In this document: in pieces, positions 18,356 to 26,218 of the stretch
Numbering within the stretch: position 1 is the first letter of the stretch
Layout: every line of letters begins with the position of its first letter
Origin: Sporosarcina luteola
GTDB taxonomy: Bacteria; Bacillota; Bacilli; Bacillales_A; Planococcaceae
Direction: 5' to 3'
NCBI RefSeq assembly: GCF_023715245.1
Contig: NZ_JAMBNV010000002.1
Coordinates: 248,001 to 312,000, forward strand
DNA: 64,000 nucleotides
The notes under the pieces: model-generated
What the model was told of the DNA's origin: nothing
Database searches by the model: none
Seen by the model: the letters and a program-made list of their open reading frames with translations, nothing else
Translations under genes and position numbers: made by a program

Positions 18356-19633
18356 TTATCGTGCTGATTGTACAGGAATTTCAATGTTATAATTTATCGG
18401 CTTCATATGATGCATTCCTTTAATTCTCAAATATTCAGGTGTCGTTTCCGATGAAAATACCAATGTACGTACCTTCAAAATCCTTCCGTCATGAAACTTT
18501 TCAAAGTCTTGCCTAACGGTTGTTTCGAGCGGAGAGGAATTTCCCTGGCCCTCAATTGTAACGCCATCGAAGAGGACATCATCATTAGAAGCAATTGTAA
18601 TTTCGATTCCGTCTTCCGTTTTCATTACATCCCTTACCCAAATATCCTCGCCCTTTATCACGTACGGTTGTTCATTTATCGGGGTAAGCGGAATGTTTTC
18701 ATCGACGCTTGTATAACCGACGAATTCCTTAACAATTAGCTCCAAGGAATCCAATTTCTTAGGCAGTCCGTCAAAACGCAAATCGAAGTTTGTGCCACCT
18801 AGCGCTGATCTGGTACCGCCACCTACCATTTCAACTGACTTTCCGTTCGCAAGCAACTCTATTTTTTCAAAAGGAAGGCTGACCCGGCTAAGATTCTCGA
18901 CATTCACTTTCCCTTTAATTATTGTTAATGAAGGAGTGGCTGTTATTGTTTTGAATGTAATTGTCCCTTTGTCGACTTTCACTTTTTTCCTGATTTTCTG
19001 CTGGATTTCGGTTTGCATTGCTTTGTTTGGATCATAGGGGAATGAAATAGTTCCTTCTATCAATTTTCCTTCCTGAGTCCACTTCGAAAATTCCAATGTT
19101 AACTTCTTCGCAAATGGGCTGACTGGTTCAAATGACATTTGCCCTTTGATTTCGGATTTCTCCTCATTAAGTATGGACATTCCGCCTCCTTGGTGTGAGT
19201 TTGTCAGAAAACCTGTAATTGTCATGAATGGAATATCTTCAGTTTCCTTTGTATTTGCTAAGGTATAATAAAGGATCAACTGATTGGCATCCGTCATAAT
19301 GCCATCTACAGTAAATTCCGTTCCATCTTCAAGTAAAACACTCTTCCCTATTGTCTGCCCCATTCCTTCTTCATTCAGCTCGGCAAGTGTCCCGCTCATC
19401 ACTTCATCGAACCCCATTATTTTCTTCCCGTAATAGGCAAACCCATTATAGTTATAGCCGACAAAAGATAAGAATAAGAGGGCAACTACTGCGATCGGCC
19501 ATTTGGGCTTCAGCTTCTGTTTAACAGGAGCAGTTTCCAGCGCTTGCCTGAGCCGCCCTTCCAACTCATCAGGTGCTGTTACAGTGTCCAACTGTTTCTT
19601 CCGTTCAAGTAGTTCTTTTTCGATATCACTCAT
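18356..19633 (-). CDS. Anti-sigma factor-like membrane protein (DUF4179 type)
   Basis: A 425-residue type-II membrane protein. An N-terminal cytoplasmic part of about 45 residues (MSDIEKELLERKKQL onward) is followed by one membrane helix (about 49-66, WPIAVVALLFLSFVGY) and a large extracellular beta-rich region. This is the layout of DUF4179/RsiX-like proteins that hold ECF sigma factors at the membrane. It overlaps the sigma gene by eight bases. ATG 19633 has a GGGGTGAG ribosome site; a GTG at 19642 is the alternative. The signal sensed by the extracellular part is unknown. Confidence 0.75.
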   Translation of the reverse strand: MSDIEKELLERKKQLDTVTAPDELEGRLRQALETAPVKQKLKPKWPIAVVALLFLSFVGYNYNGFAYYGKKIMGFDEVMSGTLAELNEEGMGQTIGKSVLLEDGTEFTVDGIMTDANQLILYYTLANTKETEDIPFMTITGFLTNSHQGGGMSILNEEKSEIKGQMSFEPVSPFAKKLTLEFSKWTQEGKLIEGTISFPYDPNKAMQTEIQQKIRKKVKVDKGTITFKTITATPSLTIIKGKVNVENLSRVSLPFEKIELLANGKSVEMVGGGTRSALGGTNFDLRFDGLPKKLDSLELIVKEFVGYTSVDENIPLTPINEQPYVIKGEDIWVRDVMKTEDGIEITIASNDDVLFDGVTIEGQGNSSPLETTVRQDFEKFHDGRILKVRTLVFSSETTPEYLRIKGMHHMKPINYNIEIPVQSAR

Positions 19634-20150
19634 TAATCTCACCCCTATACTGTTCCTTTATTTTCTTCAAACCTTGAAAGACTCTGGACTTTGCGGTACC
19701 GACCGAAACATTCATCATTACGGCAATCGTTTCGTAATCCAAGTCGTGAATGTATTTCAATTGGATCGCTTCTTTCTGGTGTTCACTCACAAATTTCAAC
19801 ATCTCTTTGATTTCCATTTGCTGTTCGCTTTGCAGGTATGGATTGTGGGTGGAATCATACGGTTCCCAATCATCCAGCAATACAACCTTGCCCTGCTTCT
19901 TCAACATTTGCTTGCAGCGATTCACCAAAATGGTTTTGCTCCAGCTATAAAAGGATTCTTCCTTTTTTAATTGGCCCATTTTTTCATACAAACTGACGAT
20001 CATTTCTTCCATCGCATCCATAGCATCGTGCGAGTTTCCCATATATGAAAGAGCTAGACGATAATAATCATCCTGCTGCGCCATAATCAATTCCAACAAC
20101 GCTTCTTTATGCCCCTTTTTCGCTTTTTTCACTAACCGAACGACCTTCAC
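19626..20150 (-). CDS. ECF-type RNA polymerase sigma factor
   Basis: A 174-residue sigma-70-family protein with only regions 2 and 4. Region 2 spans about residues 20-90 (DDYYRLALSYMGNSHDAMDAMEEM area) and region 4 about 110-165 (EAIQLKYIHDLDYETIAVMM, then GTAKSRVFQGLKK). It is expected to direct transcription of a stress regulon and to be released from the linked anti-sigma protein. The start is GTG with site AGGTGAGG. A TGAACTTTT sequence about 50 bases upstream could be an ECF-type -35 element for autoregulation; this is weak. Confidence 0.9.
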   Translation of the reverse strand: MKVVRLVKKAKKGHKEALLELIMAQQDDYYRLALSYMGNSHDAMDAMEEMIVSLYEKMGQLKKEESFYSWSKTILVNRCKQMLKKQGKVVLLDDWEPYDSTHNPYLQSEQQMEIKEMLKFVSEHQKEAIQLKYIHDLDYETIAVMMNVSVGTAKSRVFQGLKKIKEQYRGEINE

Positions 20151-20288
20151 GACCTCACCTCTCCCCTATAAGAGTCATCATACCGCTAAAAAGTTCATTT
20201 CTCTTGGAAAGAAAAAACTTAATCGAAAACGGCACACCCGTCATGGTTGTCCGCGACGGAATCGCGTATAGTAAGAACAGGTGATAAT

Positions 20289-21053
20289 ATGAAAACAAAA
20301 ATATATATAGACAATAAAACATTTGTTGCTGGAACGACTTTGAAGGATGAACGTCGGCCGGAGCATAATAATATGGCTTTTCATGCAAGTGAGAAGCCCG
20401 AATCCGTCATCGAAAACCGGAAGCGATTGGCGGATTCCCTACAACGTGAGCTGACGGATTTCGTCAGCGCTAGTCAAACGCATAGTGCGAATTTCCATAA
20501 GGTGACGGTTGCCGATAAGGGGCGCGGCGCTGAGGTTGGAGCGACCGCCATTCCGGATACAGATGCACTTTACACCATTGAACCAAATGTTCTGCTCTGC
20601 AGCTTCACGGCAGATTGCGTACCCGTCATTTTTTGGAATGAAGCGAACGGCCTCATCGGTGTAATCCATTCCGGCTGGCAAGGAACCGTCAAGGAAATCA
20701 CGTTGAAAATGTTTGACCATTTGAAAAAAGTTGAAGGGTGCAAGCCTGGAGATTTTCACGTGCAAATCGGAATGGCGTTAAGTCAGGAGAAATTCGAAGT
20801 GGATGAGGATGTCTATGTAAAGTTCAAGGCGCTCGGGTATGCGGATGAATACATGTATTTCAATGAGACTACGAATAAATACCATATCGACAACCAAAAA
20901 ACCGTGAAGAAGCAACTCGAGCTAGCGGGTATTCCACCCGAACGGATCACTCTTGATCGGACATGCACCTACATAAGCCCCGATGGTTTCTCGTATCGCC
21001 AAGATAAGAAAGCGGGAAGGCATCTGAGCTTTGTTATGAGAAACGGCAAATGA
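20289..21053 (+). CDS. pgeF: Peptidoglycan editing factor family protein (PgeF, laccase-domain)
   Basis: A 254-residue YlmD/YfiH-type protein, known as a purine-nucleoside oxidase/phosphorylase and, in E. coli, as PgeF, which prevents mis-incorporation in peptidoglycan precursors. The zinc/copper ligands are visible: ASQTHSAN (His), SFTADCVPV (Cys) and VIHSGWQGTV (His). The start at 20289 has site CAGGTGAT; the longer frame from 20247 lacks one. It is not in a division cluster here, so it may be a second copy. Confidence 0.85.
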   Translation: MKTKIYIDNKTFVAGTTLKDERRPEHNNMAFHASEKPESVIENRKRLADSLQRELTDFVSASQTHSANFHKVTVADKGRGAEVGATAIPDTDALYTIEPNVLLCSFTADCVPVIFWNEANGLIGVIHSGWQGTVKEITLKMFDHLKKVEGCKPGDFHVQIGMALSQEKFEVDEDVYVKFKALGYADEYMYFNETTNKYHIDNQKTVKKQLELAGIPPERITLDRTCTYISPDGFSYRQDKKAGRHLSFVMRNGK

Positions 21054-21087
21054 CTCAATAGCTTATAAAGCCGAGTATAAATAGAAG

Positions 21088-21126
21088 TACCCGTCCTGCA
21101 TGTAATGCGCTGGACGGGTATTTTTG
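21088..21126 (+). terminator. Intrinsic terminator
   Basis: Stem TACCCGTCC (21088-21096) and GGACGGGTA (21112-21120), then TTTTTG. It follows pgeF. Confidence 0.88.
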
Positions 21127-21182
21127 CATTGCTACCATGCACTCACTGAACTTTGATTTGTCCAAATTACATATTTTTGCTA

Positions 21183-21926
21183 TCAGAAGAATCGAGTGCG
21201 GCAAGTGGCTCGATTTCTACAATTAGGTCGGAATTTCGTATCAAATATATTGTTTCTTCGGTTGCGCGAAGTGACCCTTTTTCTGCTTGTGCAACGGCGA
21301 TTGCGGGATGTTGCCCGCACTCTGCTTGTGACCCGCCGATTTCGTGAAGTTACTTTCAATTTGTTTCGGCCACACCTGTCACATGACATAAACGGACTAG
21401 TACTTTGGCGGCGGGAAGTATTTCGAACTCGGCTTGTGTGTTTCCGATTTTCCGAAGTGTTTCGTACTCTGCTTGTGCGTTTGCGATTTTCCGAAGTATT
21501 TCGTACTCTGCTTGTGCGTTTGCGATTTTCCGAAGTATTTCGCACTCTGCTTGTGCGTTTACGATTTTCCGAAGTATTTCGCACTCTGCTTGTGCGTTTA
21601 CGATTTTTCGAAGTATTTCGCACTCTGCTTGTGCGTTTACGATTTTTATGTTTGTGGTTCCAGAATGCTCCCCAAACATCGTTTATACGGCGGTGATTGT
21701 GGGATGTTACCCGAACCCTGCTCGTGCGGTGGCGTTTTCGTGAAGTTACCCGAACTCTGCTTGTATGACGGCGATTGCGGGAAGTTGCCCGAACTCTGCT
21801 CGTTCTACGTTTTTTCCGTGATGTCCTATTGTTGCTTCGAGGATCTTGAAACATAAAGTCATCAAGCCCCAAACGACTGACCTTTTCTCTCGCTCTTTGT
21901 ATTTCATTTTCAAAAAAGAGTGACAT
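21183..21926 (-). CDS. cotG: CotG-like spore coat protein with 13-residue Arg/Ser/Thr repeats
   Basis: A 247-residue, extremely basic protein. The first 30 residues (MSLFFENEIQR, then LGLDDFMFQDPR) resemble the N-terminus of B. subtilis CotG, which I recall as containing GLKDYLYQEP. The rest is a low-complexity region of 13-residue repeats of the form RTSRVRNTSENRK, interrupted by two non-repeat patches (INDVWGAFW and FMSCDRCGRN). CotG is a coat protein with 13-residue basic repeats phosphorylated by the CotH kinase, and its gene is divergent from cotH, exactly as here. The repeats use Arg/Thr where B. subtilis uses Lys/His/Tyr. ATG 21926 has ribosome site GAGGGGAGG; a TTG two codons upstream is less well placed. 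Confidence 0.75.
   Translation of the reverse strand: MSLFFENEIQRAREKVSRLGLDDFMFQDPRSNNRTSRKKRRTSRVRATSRNRRHTSRVRVTSRKRHRTSRVRVTSHNHRRINDVWGAFWNHKHKNRKRTSRVRNTSKNRKRTSRVRNTSENRKRTSRVRNTSENRKRTSRVRNTSENRKRTSRVRNTSENRKHTSRVRNTSRRQSTSPFMSCDRCGRNKLKVTSRNRRVTSRVRATSRNRRCTSRKRVTSRNRRNNIFDTKFRPNCRNRATCRTRFF
21415..21648. repeat. 39-base tandem repeat inside the cotG-like gene
   Basis: Six nearly identical 39-base units start at 21415, 21454, 21493, 21532, 21571 and 21610. Degenerate copies of the same period extend across most of 21200-21850. Thirty-nine is a multiple of three, so all frames and both strands stay open, which explains several long spurious frames here. Confidence 0.92.
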
Positions 21927-22114
21927 GTCCAAACCTCCCCTCTCATGATGTAGAGAAAAAAACCGTGTGTTTCACGCTTTCATTCCTCTTCTTAAAGTAC
22001 GTTGCATATTTGACAGGGGTTGAGTTAAGTGCACAACTTACGATAAATAATGTATGGAAACATCTTTCATAATTATTCATAGAAATAGAATAATGAATGA
22101 AGGAGTGGGGTTTT

Positions 22115-23203
22115 ATGGGAACTATCGAGAAATTACCTGAGTATCGACTTTTTATACACCCTTTGGATTTGATTGAACTCCGAAAAGATATTTGGATTGA
22201 TGATCCTGTTTCTGCAAAGCTCACGATTCATGGAAAAAAATACGAAGTAGACATCGCTTATCGTGGATCCCATATCCGTGACTTCCCTAAAAAGTCATAC
22301 CATGTCTCTTTCTATAAACCTTCAACTTATCGAAATGCTAAAGCATTACATTTAAATGCAGAATTCAAGGATCCATCATTGATTAGAAATAAACTTTCCT
22401 TTGATTTCTTCAATGAAATTGGTTGCCTCGCACCACAAGCACGGTTTGTCTTTTTGAAAGTGAATGGAAGAAATGAAGGAGTGTACTTGGAATTGGAATC
22501 AGTCGACGATCGATTCCTTGCAAACCGAAAATTGCCGGCCGGTTCTATTTTTTATGGAGTCGACGGGGATGCTAATTTTTCCTTAATGAGCGACTTGGAC
22601 AAAGAAGTGAAGAAATCACTTACGTTCGGATATGAACAACAATGTGGGGCAGAGGAAGATGCACAGCATTTACAAAAAATGATCATAGACATTAATACGA
22701 TTCCAAGGGAAGACTTTGAAAAGGAAATTGTGGACTATATAAATGTGGATAAGTATTTACGTTGGCTCGCCGGTGTCGTTTTCACTCAGAATTTCGATGG
22801 ATTTGTCCATAATTATGCACTTTACCGGAACAAGGAGAGTGGATTGTATGAAATCATCCCTTGGGATTACGATGCGACATGGGGGCGGGACGTGAATGGC
22901 GAGGAAATGGAAAGTGATTATTTACGAATTACAGGCTTCAATACACTGACAGCTAGGATTCTTGATGTAAAAAACTTTCGGAGCCAATATAAAAGCTTAG
23001 TAAAGGATATTTTAAGCAATCAATTCACTGTGGAATATTTGAAACCGAAAATACAAAGAATGCATGCATCGCTTCGCCCTTATCTATTATTGGATCCGTA
23101 TAAAATGGACAGTATTGATCTCTTTGACAGAGAACCCGACTACATCTTTAATTTTATCGAAGAACGATCTGCATTTATTAAACAAGAGATAGATACGTTG
23201 TAG
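22115..23203 (+). CDS. cotH: CotH-type spore coat protein kinase
   Basis: A 362-residue member of the CotH atypical kinase family, which phosphorylates coat proteins such as CotG and CotB. Visible features are the N-terminal YEVDIAYRGSHIRDFPKKSYHV (Arg and Lys expected for ATP binding), a central NGRNEGVYLELESVDDRFL and the metal-binding IIPWDYDATWGRD. The start at 22115 follows AAGGAGTG. It is divergent from the CotG-like gene with 188 bases between starts. The gap should hold mother-cell promoters; I found no clean SigK-type pair. A strong terminator follows. Confidence 0.88.
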   Translation: MGTIEKLPEYRLFIHPLDLIELRKDIWIDDPVSAKLTIHGKKYEVDIAYRGSHIRDFPKKSYHVSFYKPSTYRNAKALHLNAEFKDPSLIRNKLSFDFFNEIGCLAPQARFVFLKVNGRNEGVYLELESVDDRFLANRKLPAGSIFYGVDGDANFSLMSDLDKEVKKSLTFGYEQQCGAEEDAQHLQKMIIDINTIPREDFEKEIVDYINVDKYLRWLAGVVFTQNFDGFVHNYALYRNKESGLYEIIPWDYDATWGRDVNGEEMESDYLRITGFNTLTARILDVKNFRSQYKSLVKDILSNQFTVEYLKPKIQRMHASLRPYLLLDPYKMDSIDLFDREPDYIFNFIEERSAFIKQEIDTL

Positions 23204-23206
23204 ATG

Positions 23207-23250
23207 AAAAATCCACGCGCCCCTTACAAAGGAATTGCGTGGATTTTATT
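23207..23250 (+). terminator. Intrinsic terminator of cotH
   Basis: Stem AAAATCCACGC (23207-23217) and GCGTGGATTTT (23237-23247) with T-rich tail. The following 220 bases on the plus strand hold no gene I can support. Confidence 0.88.
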
Positions 23251-23472
23251 TCTATAGCGGACGAAGCCTATATCCCCCTTTTGAGCGGATTCTTCCATTC
23301 CATTACTAACGCATAATTATGTGAGTCTTCATCTTCCAAATAGTTTTTGATCAATGTTATAGGCATGCGCCCGCAGCGGAGAAGAAAATCGAGCATAATC
23401 ATCAGAAATTGCTCCATAACTCGGCAAATGAAAAGGATGCCCCCGTAGCCGGAAGGCACCCTTCATAAGAAT

Positions 23473-23631
23473 CTATTGCTTCTGTTGTCGTTTTACTTCA
23501 TTCTGAGCTTCCTCTTTAATTGCGTCCACTTGCATCTCCGCTTTTTTCGCGGCATCATTTGCCAATGCAGCGGAGTCTTTCGGTTGCCCGTTCGGTTTAT
23601 CTTCTTTATCGCCGGCATAGCTCTTGGTCAT
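23473..23631 (-). CDS. Small hydrophilic protein of unknown function
   Basis: A 52-residue protein rich in Lys, Ala, Asp and Gln (begins MTKSYAGDKEDKPNG, ends EVKRQQKQ). The second half, from about AALANDAAKK, should be one long helix. It has a clear AAGGAG site eight bases before ATG. I do not recognise the family; composition is like that of small spore or stress proteins. A neighbouring small membrane-protein gene lies 65 bases upstream on the same strand. Confidence 0.65.
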   Translation of the reverse strand: MTKSYAGDKEDKPNGQPKDSAALANDAAKKAEMQVDAIKEEAQNEVKRQQKQ

Positions 23632-23696
23632 GATGATCACTCCTTATGTTGATATATATAGTATTCCCAACTAGGAGCCCATCCAAAACCTTTAGT

Positions 23697-23846
23697 TCAT
23701 CTCATCAATGCATAATAAAGAACGTACAGCCAACTAAGAATTCCATGGAAAATTGCCCAAAGGATTGATTTATGGACGCTCCAAGAAATGACGACCGCCA
23801 GACAAGTGCCGAGACCGATGCCTCGCTCCAACATCTTTTTCTCCAA
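23697..23846 (-). CDS. Small membrane protein (49 residues)
   Basis: Starts at TTG with ribosome site GGGAGGAATGAG. The sequence has a short charged N-terminus (LEKKMLERGIG), a hydrophobic segment LGTCLAVVISWSV, the motif HKSILWAIFHGILSW and an aromatic tail YVLYYAL, giving two short membrane segments. I recall similar small proteins across Bacillales, without known function. A competing ATG frame uses the same site but lacks a sensible composition. Confidence 0.65.
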   Translation of the reverse strand: MEKKMLERGIGLGTCLAVVISWSVHKSILWAIFHGILSWLYVLYYALMR

Positions 23847-23965
23847 CTCATTCCTCCCTTAGTCCAATATAAGTACGGTCGCCTCCTTTCATGAAAGATA
23901 ACTGCGCGTGACGCTTATTTTTATTCCGCAAGGGTAAACTTCTACTAAAAAGGATGAATGGCTCC

Positions 23966-24871
23966 ATGATGTATGACTGTGTCATTGTCGGCGGCGGACC
24001 GGCTGGCTTGAACGCCGCCCTCGTGCTTGGACGAGCGAGAAGAAATGTGCTGCTTTTTGATAATAATCAAGCCCGAAACCGGGTGACACGCGAAGCCCAT
24101 GGATTCATTACCCGCGATCGTATCCTTCCTGACGAGTTCCGGCGGCTTGCTCATCGAGATATCGGCAACTATCCGTCCGTGGAGATTAAAAGTGAAAAAG
24201 TTGCTGCTATTAAAAAGCTGGACAACAACCATTTTGAATTGGAAACTGCAGAAGGCAACAGCTTTCAAACGGTAAAAATCATCTTGGCGACAGGCTTGAA
24301 GGACGAGCAGCCGAACATCCCGAACATCGAAAAGTTCTATGGAACGAGCATGTTCAGCTGTCCGTACTGTGACGGATGGGAGCTTCGTGACAAGCCGCTT
24401 GCCGTCATTGCAGATAAAAACGTGTATAAGCTTGCGAAGGAAGTTTTTGTTTGGAGCAAAGATTTGGCTGTGTTCACGAATGGCGAAGGGCGGCTCGAGG
24501 CGGATGAATGCGAGAAGCTGCTCGCGAAAGGCATCCAAGTTTTTGAAGACAATATTGCCTCGCTGGAGGGTGAAAATGGCCAGCTGAAAGGTATATGCCT
24601 GGAGGACGGGACGCTCATTGAACGCGCCGGCGGGTTTGTCACTCCCCTTTGGAGCCATTGCAATCAGTTCGCGGAAGAGCTCGGCTGTGAGCTGAATGAA
24701 TACGGCGGCATCCAGACTGACGAATACGGCAGGACGAATGTGTGGAATGTGTATGCTGCTGGGGACGCAGCGAATATCGTCCCTGCCCAGCTCGTCATTG
24801 CCGCGGGATCCGGGAGTGCTGCCGCTATCGGAGTGAATGGTGATCTGACGAATGAGTTTTTTGATGATTGA
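23966..24871 (+). CDS. Thioredoxin-reductase-like flavoprotein lacking the NADPH glycine motif
   Basis: About 301 residues. The FAD fold is intact: VIVGGGPAGLNAALVLGRA at the N-terminus and GDAANIVPAQL near the C-terminus. A redox-active pair occurs in FSCPYCDGWE. The second Rossmann domain, however, reads LAVIADKNVYKLAKEVFVW where thioredoxin reductases carry GxGxxA, so NADPH may not be its donor. It belongs to a Bacillus family usually annotated only as NAD(P)/FAD oxidoreductase. The start at 23966 is used because AAAAAGGATG overlaps the ATG at 23954. No thioredoxin gene is adjacent. Confidence 0.82.
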   Translation: MMYDCVIVGGGPAGLNAALVLGRARRNVLLFDNNQARNRVTREAHGFITRDRILPDEFRRLAHRDIGNYPSVEIKSEKVAAIKKLDNNHFELETAEGNSFQTVKIILATGLKDEQPNIPNIEKFYGTSMFSCPYCDGWELRDKPLAVIADKNVYKLAKEVFVWSKDLAVFTNGEGRLEADECEKLLAKGIQVFEDNIASLEGENGQLKGICLEDGTLIERAGGFVTPLWSHCNQFAEELGCELNEYGGIQTDEYGRTNVWNVYAAGDAANIVPAQLVIAAGSGSAAAIGVNGDLTNEFFDD

Positions 24872-24881
24872 GTATGTAAGC

Positions 24882-24915
24882 CGCCTGTGCACGGAGTTGC
24901 GTGCACAGGCGTTTG
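24882..24915. terminator. Bidirectional intrinsic terminator
   Basis: Stem CGCCTGTGCAC (24882-24892) and GTGCACAGGCG (24901-24911) with an eight-base loop, between the convergent flavoprotein and amidase genes. Confidence 0.85.
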
Positions 24916-24919
24916 TCTT

Positions 24920-25723
24920 TTATACATTCACCACGATGATAAACGCGTCAAACCCTTTAGCTTTCAAATCAGCCACTTGCTTGTCCGCGTTTGACTTGTC
25001 CGCAAAAGAACCGGTGATGACACGGTAATACGTTATGCCGTTCACGACAGCGATATCGATGAAACTGTCGAATCCTTTCGCTTTGAGCGCGGCAACTTGC
25101 TGGTCGGCATTAGCTCTCGTCGTGAATGAACCGGTGACGACTCTATATAATACATTGCCCGTTGGCGGCGGAATGCTCACCTTTTGCAGGCCAAGTGCTT
25201 TAGCGAGTCCATTGACATGTCCTCTTGCCGCTTTATCAAGCCACGCCGATGTTTTCATTTTTGCTGCGTCGGTTGCATTGTCGATGAACCCATTCTCCGT
25301 CAGCATTGCGGGCATCCGGCTATCGCGAAGCACATGGAAATTCTCCTTCTTCTTACCGCGGTTCGGCATATCAATCAATTTAACGATTTCCGCGTGAATC
25401 GTGTTCCGCAATTGGGCAGTAGTTGAAGAATCCGACAACAGGTTATGGATATAATCCTCATACCCCGTTCCTCCGCCAGCATTAATATGGATACTTAAAT
25501 AGTAATTGGCACCCCATGCATTCGCGTCATTCGTCCGCTGCGGCAAATCTACAGTCTGATCACCCGTCCGGCTCATCCGGACCGTCGCATTCGAATATTC
25601 ATTCACGAGCATATTTTTAACGCGTGTCGCAATTGCGAGCGTCAAGTCCTTCTCCTTCAAACCATTTGCAGATGCTCCCGGATCTGTTCCACCATGCCCC
25701 GGATCGATATAAATTTTAACCAT
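24920..25723 (-). CDS. N-acetylmuramoyl-L-alanine amidase with two SPOR domains (phage-type endolysin)
   Basis: A 267-residue peptidoglycan amidase. Amidase_3 catalytic features are IDPGHGGTDPGA (zinc His), the Glu region NGLKEKDLTLAIA, YLSIHINAGG (His) and MLTENGFIDN (catalytic Glu). From about residue 188 there are two SPOR repeats, each YRVVTGSF or YRVITGSF followed by ADKQVADLKAKGFDAFI, which bind denuded glycan. It has no signal peptide, as expected for an endolysin that needs a holin. With the holin and the HTH regulator upstream it forms a lysis cassette. Confidence 0.9.
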   Translation of the reverse strand: MVKIYIDPGHGGTDPGASANGLKEKDLTLAIATRVKNMLVNEYSNATVRMSRTGDQTVDLPQRTNDANAWGANYYLSIHINAGGGTGYEDYIHNLLSDSSTTAQLRNTIHAEIVKLIDMPNRGKKKENFHVLRDSRMPAMLTENGFIDNATDAAKMKTSAWLDKAARGHVNGLAKALGLQKVSIPPPTGNVLYRVVTGSFTTRANADQQVAALKAKGFDSFIDIAVVNGITYYRVITGSFADKSNADKQVADLKAKGFDAFIIVVNV

Positions 25724-25798
25724 TCTTCTTCATCCTCTCGTTTTTTAGTTGTTTTTCATTCCAAAATCCACTAGCCTGACAATCAGCCGTTTGAATGT

Positions 25799-25855
25799 CT
25801 ACATGAAGTCCACCTCCTTTTAAGAAACCCTATTTCTAGCGGCATCACCTCCTTT
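25799..25855 (-). promoter_or_regulatory. Two strong Shine-Dalgarno sites without an ordinary gene
   Basis: In the holin-amidase gap the minus strand carries AAAGGAGGTGAT (25844-25855), a 12-base match to the 16S 3' tail, and then AAAAGGAGGTGG (25810-25821) followed by ATGTAG (25804-25799), a start codon next to a stop. Neither site opens a frame I can support. Confidence 0.45.
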
Positions 25856-25877
25856 CGGCCAATAAAAAAAGCGATGC

Positions 25878-26078
25878 CTATTCCTTTGGCAACCGCTCTT
25901 TCACTTCTCGTATTTCATCCACAATCTCATCGTATTTGTCAGTCATCACTTCCAATAAAAACTGATAACGCTTCTCCCTCGTCTCACTGCTTTTCACTTG
26001 ATACCAAAACAACCATACGAACAGGACGGCAAACGGACCCTGTGTCAAAAAATAACCTAGAAGCTCTTTTGTAGCCAT
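25878..26078 (-). CDS. BhlA/UviB-type holin-like protein
   Basis: A 66-residue protein with one N-terminal membrane helix (about residues 8-28, YFLTQGPFAVLFVWLFWYQV) and a charged helical tail (SSETREKRYQFLLEVM, then DEIREVKERLPKE). This is the layout of BhlA/UviB holins that open the membrane for endolysin or bacteriocin release. It has a perfect AAAAGGAGG site before ATG 26078; the longer frame to 26216 is an artefact. It lies upstream of the amidase and behind a terminator hairpin from the regulator gene. Confidence 0.85.
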   Translation of the reverse strand: MATKELLGYFLTQGPFAVLFVWLFWYQVKSSETREKRYQFLLEVMTDKYDEIVDEIREVKERLPKE

Positions 26079-26105
26079 GCCAATCCTCCTTTTAATTTTA
26101 GGAAA

Positions 26106-26135
26106 ACAAAAAGAACGCCCTAGTGGACGCTCCTT
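26106..26135 (-). terminator. Hairpin with T-run before the holin gene
   Basis: Minus strand GAGCGTCC-ACTA-GGGCGTTC followed by TTTTTG; all eight pairs form if G-U is allowed. It may attenuate transcription between the regulator and the holin. Confidence 0.6.
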
Positions 26136-26218
26136 TGAAATTCCTCTAATTGTGTTGCTGTCAGCCGATTTACTTGGCCTGCACCCATTGTAACCTGGAA
26201 GATTTCCACTCGTCATTT

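Noticed and set aside
23268..23466. Open frames of 63 residues (GTG start) and 45 residues (ATG 23466, beginning MKGAFRLRGHPFHL) on the minus strand
   Set aside because: Neither has a proper ribosome site, they use different frames of the same DNA, and I recognise neither. The 45-residue frame has protein-like composition and starts six bases after another small gene, so coupling is conceivable, but support is too weak.
26079..26216. N-terminal extension of the holin frame (MTSGNLPGYNG onward), and a short GTG frame (about 29 codons) ending near 26135
   Set aside because: The extension runs through a terminator-like hairpin and precedes a perfect ribosome site for the 66-residue holin. The GTG frame has no clear ribosome site.
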